Source: JASSUD01 sp031963415 (GTDB taxonomy: Bacteria; Pseudomonadota; Gammaproteobacteria; Burkholderiales; Burkholderiaceae). From it: DNA of 64,000 bases. Location: the NCBI GenBank assembly GCA_031963415.1, contig JASSUI010000001.1, positions 1,922,001-1,986,000 on the forward strand, read 5' to 3'. Positions 8,827 through 16,900 of the stretch are shown piece by piece (the stretch's first letter is position 1; every line of letters begins with the position of its first letter). Below the pieces are notes generated by a model. That model saw nothing but the letters and a program-made list of their open reading frames with translations, searched no databases and was not told the origin of the DNA. The translations under genes were made by a program, and so were the position numbers.

Positions 8827-10254
8827 TTACAGAAGAACGCTATTCAACTCTATCTTGACCGTTCTCGGATAATCGTACTGCTTCATATACTTTGTTAATT
8901 TATAGTGCAGTGTTTTGCTATATCGAGAGATTAGTATGTTTGCCGCCGGGTCGGTGCTGGTAAAACGAAGTAAAAGTTCGGAATCCGAAATACCCATGAT
9001 CAACGTGGTGTAAGGTAAAAGTGTCGTGTCAAGATCAATGGTTAATTCCCAATCTCCAAGGGCATTAACGGCACGATTGCAGCTGAATTTAGTGACGGCT
9101 TCGATTAATTGTGCAAGCGTTCTCGATAAAAACTCTTCGCCTGTCAGCTTATCTATTGAAGACACCTTAGAAAGAGCCGACACAGGCTCTTGAGAATACG
9201 GTGTAGATTGAGCATGCGAGTCATTTGCATTTTCTTGATTTTGCTCGGTCAATTTTGCTATGTCATTTCCCGCTTTCTCTTCTTCCAGCTCGTTATTGAT
9301 CTCGTCTTTTGCATTTGCAGCAGGTCTAGCGGATACCTTTTTAGGTTGGCTAATCGTCCTTGATTGGACGCCAGATAATTGACCTGTTTCTGCTGACAGA
9401 GCGCTATGTGTCGCTTGCTGAGCGGTATCCTGTTGCGTTGATAGAACCTGAACGTTTTGCTGCTCGGGTGCTTCTTTTGATTCGGCTAATTCTTCTTCAT
9501 TCTCCTGCGACGAAAGAGCCTGATCACTTTCGCTAGTCGTTGCTAACTCCTTTGACTCTTTTAGTTCCGTTAATGCCTCTGTTTTATTGAGTTCTCTACG
9601 TTGCTTTTTGCCTAGCTGAGTGCTCTGGTCAGATTGACGCTGTGTTTGGCCTGCATCTTTGCGTTGGTTTAATTCCTGCTTATCTTCTTTTTTATTTTCG
9701 GCTTTATTTTCATCATTAAGTGTTTTTCTTCTCAATTGCTGGTATTGCTGCAATATCGAAGCATGCTTATTCGTTTCCGTAGCTTTGTAGTGAGTCGTTT
9801 TAGCCTGCTTCGCTGGCCTGCTCTCGGCGCTTTCTTTTTCGTTTGATTTTGCTGTTTGTGGATGCTGATTAGGTTTATTTTCCAGCCAATCTCGATAACG
9901 TTTGATACGTTGCGACCAGAAGGAGAAGGGATGATTTCTTAAGCCGTTTTCTTCTTCCTTTCTAAGTGCCGTTAATTGTTGCTTGTTTTGCTGGGTTAAT
10001 AAGATAACGTATGAGTATTCCTGCGCTTTGAGCGCTGCTTGGTGCGTTACGTTTTCGCGCTCAATCTTTTTATCTATTTGCTTTTCTTGTTCATCCTTTT
10101 TTTTCTGTTCATCCTCGCTGGTGTTTTGCTGCATGCTGGCTTTTTGCAGCCAGTTATTCCATTTTGTCAGTTCACTGCGTAGTTGTATATTTTGTTGTGC
10201 GACGAGTACGTCCGATAGCACACGTATGCGGAAAAAATCATGGTCGCGACTCAT
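8827..10254 (-). CDS. sctP: T3SS HpaP/SctP-like substrate-specificity protein with greatly expanded hydrophilic N-terminal and middle region
   Basis: A 475-residue protein between sctV and sctQ, exactly where Hrp2 clusters carry hpaP. The last about 110 residues resemble HpaP/FliK-like C-termini: a W-E-L-T-I-D-L stretch, LPYTTLIMGISDSELLLRF and a long terminal helix. Residues 1-380 are unusual: an N-terminal predicted coiled coil, then a Gln/Glu/Lys/Ser-rich low-complexity stretch. Family members I know are about 200 residues, so this protein is more than twice the expected size. ATG 10254 overlaps the sctV stop (ATGA), which sets the start; a longer frame to 10326 lacks support. Confidence 0.65.
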   Translation of the reverse strand: MSRDHDFFRIRVLSDVLVAQQNIQLRSELTKWNNWLQKASMQQNTSEDEQKKKDEQEKQIDKKIERENVTHQAALKAQEYSYVILLTQQNKQQLTALRKEEENGLRNHPFSFWSQRIKRYRDWLENKPNQHPQTAKSNEKESAESRPAKQAKTTHYKATETNKHASILQQYQQLRRKTLNDENKAENKKEDKQELNQRKDAGQTQRQSDQSTQLGKKQRRELNKTEALTELKESKELATTSESDQALSSQENEEELAESKEAPEQQNVQVLSTQQDTAQQATHSALSAETGQLSGVQSRTISQPKKVSARPAANAKDEINNELEEEKAGNDIAKLTEQNQENANDSHAQSTPYSQEPVSALSKVSSIDKLTGEEFLSRTLAQLIEAVTKFSCNRAVNALGDWELTIDLDTTLLPYTTLIMGISDSELLLRFTSTDPAANILISRYSKTLHYKLTKYMKQYDYPRTVKIELNSVLL

Positions 10255-12305
10255 AACGTAATACGCCCAAGAGGCTGTAATTCGACATGTTCGCCAAGCT
10301 CCTGGTAAGAATAGACAGGGAGCCAACTTAACTTGGCCTCGATCATGCGCCGCACATAACGACGAATATCCATTGAGGTCACAATCGCCACTCTATCGCG
10401 CTCAGTGCTATGGGCTATGTTGTTAATTCTTGTGATTAAAGCGCTGATCTGTTCTGGCGGTAGCGCTAGATAGTTACCGGTTGGCGTTTGACGAATTGAT
10501 TGCCTGAAATACTGCTCGACTTCAAGATCAAATAATATCGCGGATAATTGTTTAGCCCCTTTGGCTGCCCGATACGCAATAAAGCGTGACATATCACCGC
10601 GTACATATTCAGTGAGTAATAGCAAGTCTTTTTCTTTTGGGCCCCACTGAATTAGGCTCTCCATAATGCTATGAATATTGCGAATCGGTACTTGTTCTTC
10701 AAGCAAGCGCCGTAATACTTCAGCAATCCGCTGCAGCGGTAAAACTTTCTGCACTTCAGTGACAACGCCAGGATATTCTGCGTTGAGTTGGTCAAGGATC
10801 CACTGCGTTTCTTGAATCCCGACAAAAAGGCTTGCATGCTTTTTCAATAATGCACTGACATGATGGGCGATAACTTGTTCGGCCTGCCAAACAATTAAAT
10901 TTGAACTAGCGTCTTTTTTAGGTAGCCAATAACTGATTTCCGAGCCGCCTGCATTTTCAATTGCTTCGCATTGCTCACGCTTAGCTTCGTCATGCTCAGC
11001 CTCAGGCACCATCACTTTGTTGTCTGGCAGAGCACTTTTGGCATGTGGCACGTCATGCAGCAGAATTTCATATTGCTCTTTGGGTAAAGTACTCGCTTGC
11101 CACATAGTGATGCCTGGAAAAGGCAACCCTAAATCTTCCTGTAATTGGCCACGCTCAATTTCAAAGGCTTCGTTAAGTTTTTCGGCTTTTAGACGCTCAG
11201 CAATGTCCGGCGCTAAACGCACGCCAACAGCACAAGTAAAGGGCGGGGCGCTGGGTAAGATAGAAGGAGAAGCGGTTTTGGCGCCTGCTCGTTGTAATGC
11301 TGGCACTGCCTGATGTGCACCTTTATTGTGTCGTTGAGGTGAGCGTTTATTTAAACGATAGCCCACATACGCAAGTCCAGCTGCGAGTATCACAAAAAGT
11401 ACCCACGGAAAGCCTGGTACTAGAGCAAAGCCGAGTAATAAGAAGCTTGTGAGGTAAAGCGCACGCGAATTTTTAGACAGTTGATAACCGATCTCTTCGC
11501 CTAATGAATCAGCTGGTTGGCCAAGCTCATCAGCCACTCTCGTAATCAATACGCCAGCCGCAACAGAGATTAAAAGCGATGGAATTTGCGAGACCATCGC
11601 ATCTCCAATCGACAGCACAGAAAAGAGATTAGCCGCCTCTCCCATCGCCATATTGTGGTACATCACACCTACTGCAATACCCGCAAGGATGTTAATCACA
11701 GTAATGATTAAACCTGCAATCGCATCCCCTTTAACAAATTTCATTGCACCATCCATCCCGCCGTGCAATTTGCTCTCCATCGCTAATGCTGCGCGTCGTT
11801 TGCGGGCCTCTTCAGCATCAATCGCATTGGCACGCAAGTCAGCATCGATACTCATTTGTTTGCCTGGCATCGCATCTAGCGTAAAACGGGCACCGACTTC
11901 AGCAACTCGCTCAGAACCTTTAGCGATCACAATAAATTGCACAGTCGTGATGATGATGAAAACGACGAGGCCAACCACTAAATTCCCACCTACGACTAGT
12001 TCACCAAAGCTTTGAATAATATGGCCAGCATGCGCATGTAAAAGAATCGCTTTGGTCGAAGAAATATTTAGCGATAAACGAAATAGTGTGGTGAATAGCA
12101 ATAAAGAAGGGAAAGACGATAACGCAACGATATTCGGGATATACATCGTTACCATCAAAAGGGTGATGCTAATCGCCAAATTAATCGCAATCAAACCATC
12201 AATCAGCGCTGGCGGTAGCGGCAAAATCATCAGCGAAATAATCGCGATAACTAATACGGCAATACCGATTTCTCCGCTTGCTGGGAGCTTTAAATTTTTA
12301 AACAT
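10251..12305 (-). CDS. sctV: T3SS major export apparatus protein SctV (HrcV)
   Basis: A 684-residue FlhA/SctV family inner-membrane protein. It forms the nonameric export gate ring that receives chaperone-effector complexes. Seven to eight hydrophobic segments fill residues 10-330, including the conserved RFTLDAMPGKQMSIDADLRA loop near 160. The cytoplasmic domain occupies about 360-684. The ATG at 12305 overlaps the end of sctU by 8 bases and gives the family-like start MFKNL; the frame extends 11 codons further upstream inside sctU. Confidence 0.95.
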   Translation of the reverse strand: MFKNLKLPASGEIGIAVLVIAIISLMILPLPPALIDGLIAINLAISITLLMVTMYIPNIVALSSFPSLLLFTTLFRLSLNISSTKAILLHAHAGHIIQSFGELVVGGNLVVGLVVFIIITTVQFIVIAKGSERVAEVGARFTLDAMPGKQMSIDADLRANAIDAEEARKRRAALAMESKLHGGMDGAMKFVKGDAIAGLIITVINILAGIAVGVMYHNMAMGEAANLFSVLSIGDAMVSQIPSLLISVAAGVLITRVADELGQPADSLGEEIGYQLSKNSRALYLTSFLLLGFALVPGFPWVLFVILAAGLAYVGYRLNKRSPQRHNKGAHQAVPALQRAGAKTASPSILPSAPPFTCAVGVRLAPDIAERLKAEKLNEAFEIERGQLQEDLGLPFPGITMWQASTLPKEQYEILLHDVPHAKSALPDNKVMVPEAEHDEAKREQCEAIENAGGSEISYWLPKKDASSNLIVWQAEQVIAHHVSALLKKHASLFVGIQETQWILDQLNAEYPGVVTEVQKVLPLQRIAEVLRRLLEEQVPIRNIHSIMESLIQWGPKEKDLLLLTEYVRGDMSRFIAYRAAKGAKQLSAILFDLEVEQYFRQSIRQTPTGNYLALPPEQISALITRINNIAHSTERDRVAIVTSMDIRRYVRRMIEAKLSWLPVYSYQELGEHVELQPLGRITL

Positions 12306-13365
12306 GCTCGTTTGCCCGGCTCTTGATACCGACCTCACTAATCCAAGTTAAGATGACTGCGACAATCTCAAACAGTTCTGCAGGAATCGCTTCTTGCTCA
12401 CGAATCGGATAGAGAGTGCGTGTCACCTTTGGATTAGCCACGATCGGGACACCTGCTTTACGCGCAATGCGGCGCATCTTAGCGGCAGTTTTATCGCAAC
12501 CTTTCGCGACCACATACGGGAGTCTTTCTTCTTTTTCGTCATAACGTATAGCCACTGCATAGTGAGTTGGATTGGTGACCATCACACTGGCTGATGCAAT
12601 CGCCTTTTTCAGACTGGGGGAGAACGCGATCTCACGCGCTAATTTTTTGCGCTCGGATTTAATATGTGGGTCTCCCTCCATTTCTTTATATTCTTGCTTA
12701 ATCTCCGTCTCGCTCATTCGATGTTGGCGCATAAAGAGCCAACGTTGAAACGCGTAATCTGCTACGCCAATTAGGCAAAACAACACAGTAGCAATAAGCA
12801 ACAGCTTGATTAATACAGACCATGAAACTTGCAGAATCACGATGAATGGTTGTGCCATCGCTTGCGTCACCATCGGTAAAAGCAACATGATGGTTTTGGT
12901 CATCACGATACCAATCAAGGCGGTTTTAATGAGTGAGCGCACGAGTTCTGCTAGTGATTTAATCGAAAAAATCCGCTGAAAGCCGGTGGCTGGATTACAG
13001 GCATCAAAGTTAGGTGTGACCGGTGTCATGGTCGCGGTGAAGCCCACTTGCGGTAGCAATGCAGCGATAGCTGAGAAGCAAGAGACAGCGGCAAACAAAA
13101 ACATCAACATAAACGCGATCAAGCCAATTTTTTGTATCACGTTGAGTAGTTCGACTGGCTCATGTTTTCCCGGCACAAAATCAAGTACCGTGCGTACAAG
13201 CGTGATGAAGTGATTCTGTAATAAGCTCTGCGCGATCAACATCAAAATAACTGTGCCAAAGAGACTCACGGCACCCGTCAAATCTAGGCTTTTTGCCACT
13301 TCCCCTTTTTCACGCGCATCCCTTAGGCGCTTCTCAGTCGGTGCTTGGTTTTTTTCTTCGCTCAT
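12298..13365 (-). CDS. sctU: T3SS export switch protein SctU (HrcU)
   Basis: A 355-residue FlhB/SctU family protein and first gene of the minus-strand operon. Four hydrophobic segments lie in residues 25-215. The cytoplasmic domain contains the autocleavage motif NPTH at residues 265-268, which controls the switch of substrate specificity. The start MSEEKNQAPTEKRLRDAREKG is diagnostic of the family. The gene lies 231 bases downstream of a minus-strand PIP-like box (13596-13620). Confidence 0.95.
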   Translation of the reverse strand: MSEEKNQAPTEKRLRDAREKGEVAKSLDLTGAVSLFGTVILMLIAQSLLQNHFITLVRTVLDFVPGKHEPVELLNVIQKIGLIAFMLMFLFAAVSCFSAIAALLPQVGFTATMTPVTPNFDACNPATGFQRIFSIKSLAELVRSLIKTALIGIVMTKTIMLLLPMVTQAMAQPFIVILQVSWSVLIKLLLIATVLFCLIGVADYAFQRWLFMRQHRMSETEIKQEYKEMEGDPHIKSERKKLAREIAFSPSLKKAIASASVMVTNPTHYAVAIRYDEKEERLPYVVAKGCDKTAAKMRRIARKAGVPIVANPKVTRTLYPIREQEAIPAELFEIVAVILTWISEVGIKSRANEHV

Positions 13366-13388
13366 TCATGCCTGTGCTGCGTTTTTTA

Positions 13389-13480
13389 GAACCTGCTTAG
13401 GCTCGCTGGAGTGCCGCCTTGCTGTATGTCTTAATTGTCTGCCTTGGTCCAAGGTGGCCAAGAGAACCATAAACAGGTTC
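13389..13480. repeat. Family A palindromic intergenic element (A1)
   Basis: Ends GAACCTGCTTAG and ATAAACAGGTTC form an imperfect terminal inverted repeat. The interior contains GCCGCCTTG and CAAGGTGGC, which also pair. It lies in the sctU leader, between the PIP-like box and the sctU start codon. Confidence 0.6.
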
Positions 13481-13595
13481 GATCCGAGTTTTTTTATTCG
13501 TCTGAGCTACCCTTTTGAAGAGGTGCTCTGGCTGGCTGCGGTTGTGGTGCGTATTGAGCATCATAGCGATGACCTTTAGAGGCTTTGAGAGCCAA

Positions 13596-13620
13596 GGCGA
13601 AAAGATGCTTGCCGGAACGA
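13596..13620 (-). promoter_or_regulatory. PIP/hrpII-like box facing sctU
   Basis: On the minus strand TTCGT (13620-13616), 15 bases, TTCGC (13600-13596). This matches the TTCGB-N15-TTCGB plant-inducible-promoter box, equivalent to TTCG-N16-TTCG, the site of HrpX/HrpB AraC-type activators in Xanthomonas, Ralstonia and Burkholderia. About 31 bases downstream is TATGTG, an imperfect -10. It would drive the sctU-V-P-Q-R-S operon. Confidence 0.65.
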
Positions 13621-13682
13621 AAGCGTGGACTAAAGAGAGGGTTGAGGTTGATTATGTTTTAGGGTTAGCGAGCGAAGCTTAT

Positions 13683-13743
13683 TTCGTTTGATATCGCATC
13701 ATTTCGGTTCTGCAACAGCAAATACATACCAGAAGCTTATCCT
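13683..13743 (+). promoter_or_regulatory. PIP/hrpII-like box and -10 element facing hrpB1
   Basis: TTCGT (13683-13687), 15 bases, TTCGG (13703-13707), then exactly 30 bases and TATCCT (13738-13743). Spacing and the -10 fit the described PIP-box-N30-32-YAnnnT promoter of HrpX/HrpB regulons. The gene it would drive, hrpB1, begins about 210 bases further on, beyond an inserted palindromic element. Confidence 0.7.
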
Positions 13744-13785
13744 CCATCTATATAGCTGTCTTTGGGGCAACATGAAAAGGCGCTA

Positions 13786-13930
13786 AGAACCTGTCTACAA
13801 ATTGCCTAAAAGGCCGTGATCCAGGGTCGGGCGGTGCTCGCAATCCTCATGTACACCCACGTACACTCCGGTTGCTGCGCTCCGTCCTCCCCCGGCTGAC
13901 GACCTTTTAGACAATTTGTAAACAGGTTCT
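13786..13930. repeat. 145-bp palindromic element with 28-bp terminal inverted repeats (copy 1)
   Basis: Left end starts AGAACCTGTCTACAAATT and right end finishes AATTTGTAAACAGGTTCT; 26 of 28 bases pair between the arms, including CCTAAAAGG / CCTTTTAG. The interior (GGGCGGTGCTCG, AATCCTCATGTAC, GTACACTCCGGTT) is shared with the element at 52114-52255. It sits between the hrp promoter and hrpB1. Confidence 0.85.
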
Positions 13931-13953
13931 AAGAAGTCGTGCGAGGAGAGTGG

Positions 13954-14427
13954 ATGAATTATTTAAATTGTGCTGATGAAGTGATATCGGGTTTGATGGA
14001 TTTGCTGAGTTACGCACTGGCCAGTTATCACCCAAAGCTTGGGCCAGAAGCGACAGATATGGAGTCTTTATATGCAGTGTTACATATTTTGCGGCCCCAA
14101 AACATCGAACTCGAAACCTTTGATGGCTTAATCAAAATGAAGCGTGGTTTATACGAAGAAGCCATTGCGTCGCTGCGGCAAGTGCTTGAGAAACGTGACT
14201 TTACTTATGCCAAAGCCATGCTTGCCTACTGCCTATTTATGAAAGGTGATGCTTTGTGGCATGGGCTTGCCGATGAGGTGTTAGCCAAAGATCAGTCTGA
14301 GGAAACCGTGCAGCTGATTCAAGCGATTAAACACTATGACGAACTTAAAAAAGGCAATTTGTCCGAAGAAGATCTGGTTTCGGTTTTGTCATCCAAGAAC
14401 GGGTACCAATCAGCACCAGGTGCATGA
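13954..14427 (+). CDS. hrpB1: HrpB1/HrpK-family T3SS protein (TPR-like)
   Basis: A 157-residue soluble helical protein and first gene of the plus-strand hrpB-type operon. Sequence such as LETFDGLIKMKRGLYEEAIASLRQ and FTYAKAMLAYCLFMKGD looks like two TPR-like helical hairpins, as in HrpB1/HrpK and SctG-type proteins. It is followed by hrpB2 and sctJ in the standard Hrp2 order. The start is the ATG at 13954, preceded by GAGGAGAG at 5 bases; an in-frame GTG at 13939 lies in front of that ribosome site. In Xanthomonas HrpB1 is periplasmic and needed for pathogenicity, but no signal peptide is visible here. Confidence 0.82.
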   Translation: MNYLNCADEVISGLMDLLSYALASYHPKLGPEATDMESLYAVLHILRPQNIELETFDGLIKMKRGLYEEAIASLRQVLEKRDFTYAKAMLAYCLFMKGDALWHGLADEVLAKDQSEETVQLIQAIKHYDELKKGNLSEEDLVSVLSSKNGYQSAPGA

Positions 14428-14480
14428 AGCTGCCCCCCGTTCATTTACCGTCTATTGAGGGATTAGGTAGCACTTCGGTA

Positions 14481-14583
14481 AAACCTGTTTAAGGTGTTTC
14501 TAGAGGTCTTACGCCGCTGCAGACAGTACTAAATAAGTGCGGCAATGCGGCGCAAGGGCACCAGGAAAATCTTAAACAGGTTT
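14481..14583. repeat. Family A palindromic intergenic element (A3)
   Basis: Terminal arms AAACCTGTTTAAG and CTTAAACAGGTTT pair perfectly over 13 bases. The inner part, GTCTTACGCCGCTGCAGACAG with GCGGCGCAAGG on the other side, closely matches the element at 26676-26777. It fills most of the spacer between hrpB1 and hrpB2. Confidence 0.8.
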
Positions 14584-14603
14584 CAAAGTGTAAGGAGATC
14601 AAT

Positions 14604-15167
14604 ATGGATCCAATGACTGCAGAGTTAATTTCTAACACGCAAGTGCCTGCTGATACTGTTGCATCACCTGAGATTCTCGACTCGTTCACAAAAAAAATGG
14701 AAGAACAGAAAAAGCCGGTCACCGAGGAATTGACAGCTATGCAAAATGGTGAACAGACGGTACAGCCAATTGCTAATGCACCAATGTCTACGGATTCATC
14801 GCATGATCCTTTCGCTTCGATCACCAAGGTACAAGCGCAGGAAGCGCAGCAGGAAATAAGATTTCAAGCCATCGAAAATAGTGAGCAGACAGGTTTAAAT
14901 AAGCCTGTCGCGCCTGAAGGAGGAGAGAGCAATACCTCACTGATGAGTGAAATTATCGAAACTGCCGATAGCCAGCTCTATGCGAATCTTAAAGAAACAG
15001 AAAATCTTAAGAATGAGATAACAAAAACAGGCCTAACAATTGAGGAAAAAGCAGAAAAGACGATGGAGCTTAGTGGCAAATTAGCGACCACTGGCTTTCA
15101 GCTCGTCACCCTATCGGGTCTTGGGAAAGGCACCGAAAAAGCAGGCGAAACTTTAATGAGAAACTAA
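14604..15167 (+). CDS. hrpB2: HrpB2-like T3SS protein (early substrate / inner rod class)
   Basis: A 187-residue hydrophilic protein between hrpB1 and sctJ, where Hrp2 clusters carry hrpB2, the small early-secreted rod-like protein needed for pilus assembly. The C-terminal about 75 residues carry the recognisable part: a long helix, then KLATTGFQLVTLSGLGKG and a terminal GETLMRN, like the end of HrpB2. The N-terminal about 100 residues are extra compared with the roughly 130-residue Xanthomonas protein. AAGGAG lies 7 bases before the ATG. Confidence 0.7.
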   Translation: MDPMTAELISNTQVPADTVASPEILDSFTKKMEEQKKPVTEELTAMQNGEQTVQPIANAPMSTDSSHDPFASITKVQAQEAQQEIRFQAIENSEQTGLNKPVAPEGGESNTSLMSEIIETADSQLYANLKETENLKNEITKTGLTIEEKAEKTMELSGKLATTGFQLVTLSGLGKGTEKAGETLMRN

Positions 15168-15172
15168 CAACC

Positions 15173-16006
15173 ATGCGCTCCTCGCTTTACTCTAAAAAAT
15201 ATCGTGCTTGCGTACTAATCGCAGCACTATCGGCTTCGATTTTATTAAGCGCTTGCCAGGAAGAGTTATATCGAAATCTGTCTGAGCAAGATGCGAATCA
15301 AATGATGACGGTATTACTGCAAGCAGGAATTGATGCAGAAAAATCGACGCCAGATAGTGGTAAGACTTGGGTTTTAGTGGCTGACGACAATCAAGTTGCA
15401 GCCGCGATGGAAGTTTTGCGTGCGAACGGTTTACCAAAAGAAAAATTTTCTGATTTAGGCGAGATTTTTAAAAAGGAGGGGTTAGTTTCTACCCCGACTC
15501 AAGAGCGAGTGCGCTTTATCTACGGCGTGTCACAAGAGCTTTCACGCACACTTTCAGAAATTGATGGGGTCATTACCGCACGTGTGCATATTGTATTGCC
15601 TAATAACGATCCGCTAGCACAACGCATACAGCCTTCTTCTGCGTCTATTTTTATTAAATATCGTCCTGATGCAAACGTCGCTTCACTCATTTCACAAATT
15701 AAAAACTTGGTTGCGCACAGTGTGGAAGGTTTAACGTATGAACAGGTTAGTGTGACAACGGTCGCAGGTGAGGCAGCAAGTCCAGTAGTGCCGAAAAGAA
15801 AGAATGCAACTTGGCACATCGTGCTTGCCGCTATTTTAGGTGTACTCCTAGTGACTGGGGGTGGCTTATATCTATGGTGGCGTATCAGCACGGAAGAGAG
15901 CCGTGTGCGCCAATTAGCAGCGCGTTACGTGATTCCGTTATTTGGTCGACTATTTAAGCGTTTAAATAAAAATACAGATAAAGATAAGCCAGCTGTTTCG
16001 GCTTAA
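15173..16006 (+). CDS. sctJ: T3SS inner-membrane ring lipoprotein SctJ (HrcJ)
   Basis: A 277-residue lipoprotein of the YscJ/HrcJ family that forms the periplasmic side of the inner-membrane ring. The signal peptide ends in a lipobox LLSAC, with the acylated Cys at 28. The N-terminal domain has DANQMMTVLLQAGIDAEK and the second domain ELSRTLSEIDGVITARVHIVLP, both diagnostic. A transmembrane helix is near residues 214-236, followed by a basic cytoplasmic tail. It starts 5 bases after hrpB2. SctD, its usual ring partner, is not found in the window. Confidence 0.95.
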   Translation: MRSSLYSKKYRACVLIAALSASILLSACQEELYRNLSEQDANQMMTVLLQAGIDAEKSTPDSGKTWVLVADDNQVAAAMEVLRANGLPKEKFSDLGEIFKKEGLVSTPTQERVRFIYGVSQELSRTLSEIDGVITARVHIVLPNNDPLAQRIQPSSASIFIKYRPDANVASLISQIKNLVAHSVEGLTYEQVSVTTVAGEAASPVVPKRKNATWHIVLAAILGVLLVTGGGLYLWWRISTEESRVRQLAARYVIPLFGRLFKRLNKNTDKDKPAVSA

Positions 16007-16021
16007 CAGTGCGCTTTTGAT

Positions 16022-16900
16022 ATGAATATGCAGATCCCACTAGACACTGTTGATTTAAACGAAAACGTCATTATGCATGAGCCTAATGACGCTCAGATTT
16101 ATGCAGCACGGCTGGCATCGTATGAGCAGAATCTTGCGCAGTTGCCGCGGTACGCAGATGTGTCTTGGTGGGGCAGGTTGGGCGTGCAAAGAGAGGACAT
16201 TCTGCGTGTGTTATATCCAACTACGTTTTCAGGCAATTCATTAACGCTTTCCTCCAATGACTTACCGGGCGTGGCATCTAGCGTTGATATCACAGAGAAG
16301 ACCAACGAAGTGGAAGGCGAAAAGAATGGGTTAGAAGAACTTGTGCCGCGGCGTACCCAAAGCCTCAGATTAAATTGTGCGCAAGCGTTATTAGCAAAAG
16401 CACGTTCAACCAAGATAAATGCTTTACCAAAGCTGGCTACATTTGCAGGGGTGAAAGGCAAAATCGGCGCGTTGCCTATGAATGAAGCGCTGCGTTTTTT
16501 ACGTATGCGCGCTTTAGCGTTTCGCCGTAGCGAATTAAGACTTTGTATCGATCGAGCAAGCCGTATGGTTTTGTATAAATGGTTAGAAAGCTCAGTGATC
16601 GATCAATTAATGAAGCTCCAGGGTACCCCTCAACTGGATTTGTTAGCGCGTCTATTTGATATGCCAAAGCTCAATCAACTCAATACAAAAGCATTGGAGT
16701 GGGAAGGATTGTGTTTGCTTGAACGCGACGGTTTATGGGATGCAGAAGGTCCGTTCATCCATTTACGTTTGCACTTTACGCGAGAGCATGCGCCTTTGCC
16801 GTGGATTAAAGGAACGATTGGTCATGATGGTCAGGTTGTCGAGCATTTCGATCCGCAAGGAGGCGTCGCGGTGCTCGCTTTGTTGGAGGGTTTATGTTGA
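16022..16900 (+). CDS. hrpB4: HrpB4-like T3SS protein (SctK class)
   Basis: A 292-residue soluble protein at the hrpB4 position between sctJ and sctL. HrpB4/SctK proteins belong to the cytoplasmic sorting platform and link SctQ to the inner ring. Family-like features are the early W-W-G-R-L-G stretch near residue 42 and a helical RFLRMRALAFRRSELRLCID region near 155-175. The stop overlaps the start of sctL by 7 bases, indicating coupling. The assignment rests on gene order plus weak motif recognition. Confidence 0.7.
   Translation: MNMQIPLDTVDLNENVIMHEPNDAQIYAARLASYEQNLAQLPRYADVSWWGRLGVQREDILRVLYPTTFSGNSLTLSSNDLPGVASSVDITEKTNEVEGEKNGLEELVPRRTQSLRLNCAQALLAKARSTKINALPKLATFAGVKGKIGALPMNEALRFLRMRALAFRRSELRLCIDRASRMVLYKWLESSVIDQLMKLQGTPQLDLLARLFDMPKLNQLNTKALEWEGLCLLERDGLWDAEGPFIHLRLHFTREHAPLPWIKGTIGHDGQVVEHFDPQGGVAVLALLEGLC

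Noticed and set aside
11653..12015. 120-codon plus-strand frame inside sctV
   Set aside because: Antisense shadow of the strongly conserved SctV membrane domain, with unnatural composition.
13471..13490. GGTTCGATCC resembling a tRNA T-arm
   Set aside because: It is the right end of a family A palindrome followed by unrelated sequence; no acceptor stem or anticodon arm can be formed. No tRNA or rRNA gene was found in the window.
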